Source of the DNA: JBNJEM01 sp051745935
GTDB lineage: Bacteria > Planctomycetota > Planctomycetia > Pirellulales > Pirellulaceae
NCBI GenBank assembly: GCA_051745935.1
Contig: JBNJEM010000533.1
Location: forward strand, 1-5,633
Reading direction: 5' to 3'
Length of the DNA stretch: 5,633 bases
The stretch's first letter is position 1. Each line of letters opens with the position of its first letter. The position numbers and the translations under genes are program-made. Below, in pieces: positions 5,438 through 5,633 of this stretch. The notes below the pieces were generated by a model that was given only the letters and a program-made list of their open reading frames with translations, ran no database searches and was not told the origin of the DNA.

Positions 5438-5633
5438 TCAAGATCGTTCCTCGGCGCGATCCTTTACGACTTCTTGTTCAGCAACCGTGCTGCTCCATTT
5501 GCCCAGTCCCCGATTCATTCGACGGCGCCGTTCCTTGGCGGCCAGTGCTTCGGTTTCCCGGGCCAGACGCCAGACTTCCGTCACGCCTTTCTCGAGGGTC
5601 GTGGAGCCATCGTCCAATTCCTGGCGCATCAGC
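5438..5633 (-). CDS. 3' end of an unrecognised gene, truncated by the window
   Basis: The frame is open from the right edge to TGA at 5438-5440. An internal ATG at 5629 is preceded by an in-frame Leu codon, so the true start is probably outside the window. The visible 63-64 residues are highly charged and mostly helix-favouring: ELDDGSTTLEKGVTEVWRLA, then ETEALAAKERRRR, then a polar tail ending AEERS. They have no signal peptide or membrane segment. Third codon positions are GC-rich like the neighbours and a hairpin follows the stop, so a real gene end is likely. I do not recognise the family. Confidence 0.55.
   Translation of the reverse strand, partial: LMRQELDDGSTTLEKGVTEVWRLARETEALAAKERRRRMNRGLGKWSSTVAEQEVVKDRAEERS

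Overview
The window looks like a chromosomal segment of a GC-rich, Gram-negative-type bacterium, most likely a planctomycete. The reasons are a lipoprotein with a lipobox, a secreted parallel beta-helix protein, widely spaced monocistronic genes, and interspersed palindromic elements built around CCACGGG/CCCGTGG hairpins, which I associate with planctomycete genomes. That taxonomic call is inference; no rRNA or marker gene is present.

Layout, left to right. A 100-bp interspersed repeat (family A, copy 1) starts at the window edge and is followed by a 253-bp MITE-like palindromic element (family B, copy 1, 170-422). The malQ gene for 4-alpha-glucanotransferase lies on the minus strand (481-2028), with an inverted copy of repeat A (2104-2203) just upstream of its start. 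A 590-bp non-coding stretch (2204-2791) holds a purine-rich tract and a strong 13-bp dyad. It leads to a plus-strand lipoprotein gene of unknown function (2792-3316). Element B copy 2 begins 13 bp after that gene's stop (3330-3582). A leader with an 18-bp palindrome and a small hairpin precedes a plus-strand secreted GH28-like beta-helix protein (3767-5086). Repeat A copy 3 (5113-5212) and a hairpin-rich spacer follow, and the 3' end of an unrecognised minus-strand gene runs off the right edge.

The genes do not form an operon. malQ acts in cytoplasmic glycogen/maltodextrin turnover. The other two recognisable proteins are exported, one lipid-anchored and one with a signal peptide. No shared pathway can be read from the sequence.

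The least ordinary content is non-coding. Element B has near-identical terminal inverted repeats and a TA at each end. Its two internal 23-bp arms differ between copies by a compensated G-C to T-A change. Repeat A has three copies of equal length, and its 3' end resembles a sigma70-type promoter with the same 17-bp spacing in every copy; one copy is correctly placed to drive malQ. I see no CRISPR array, RNA gene, transposase or defence system.
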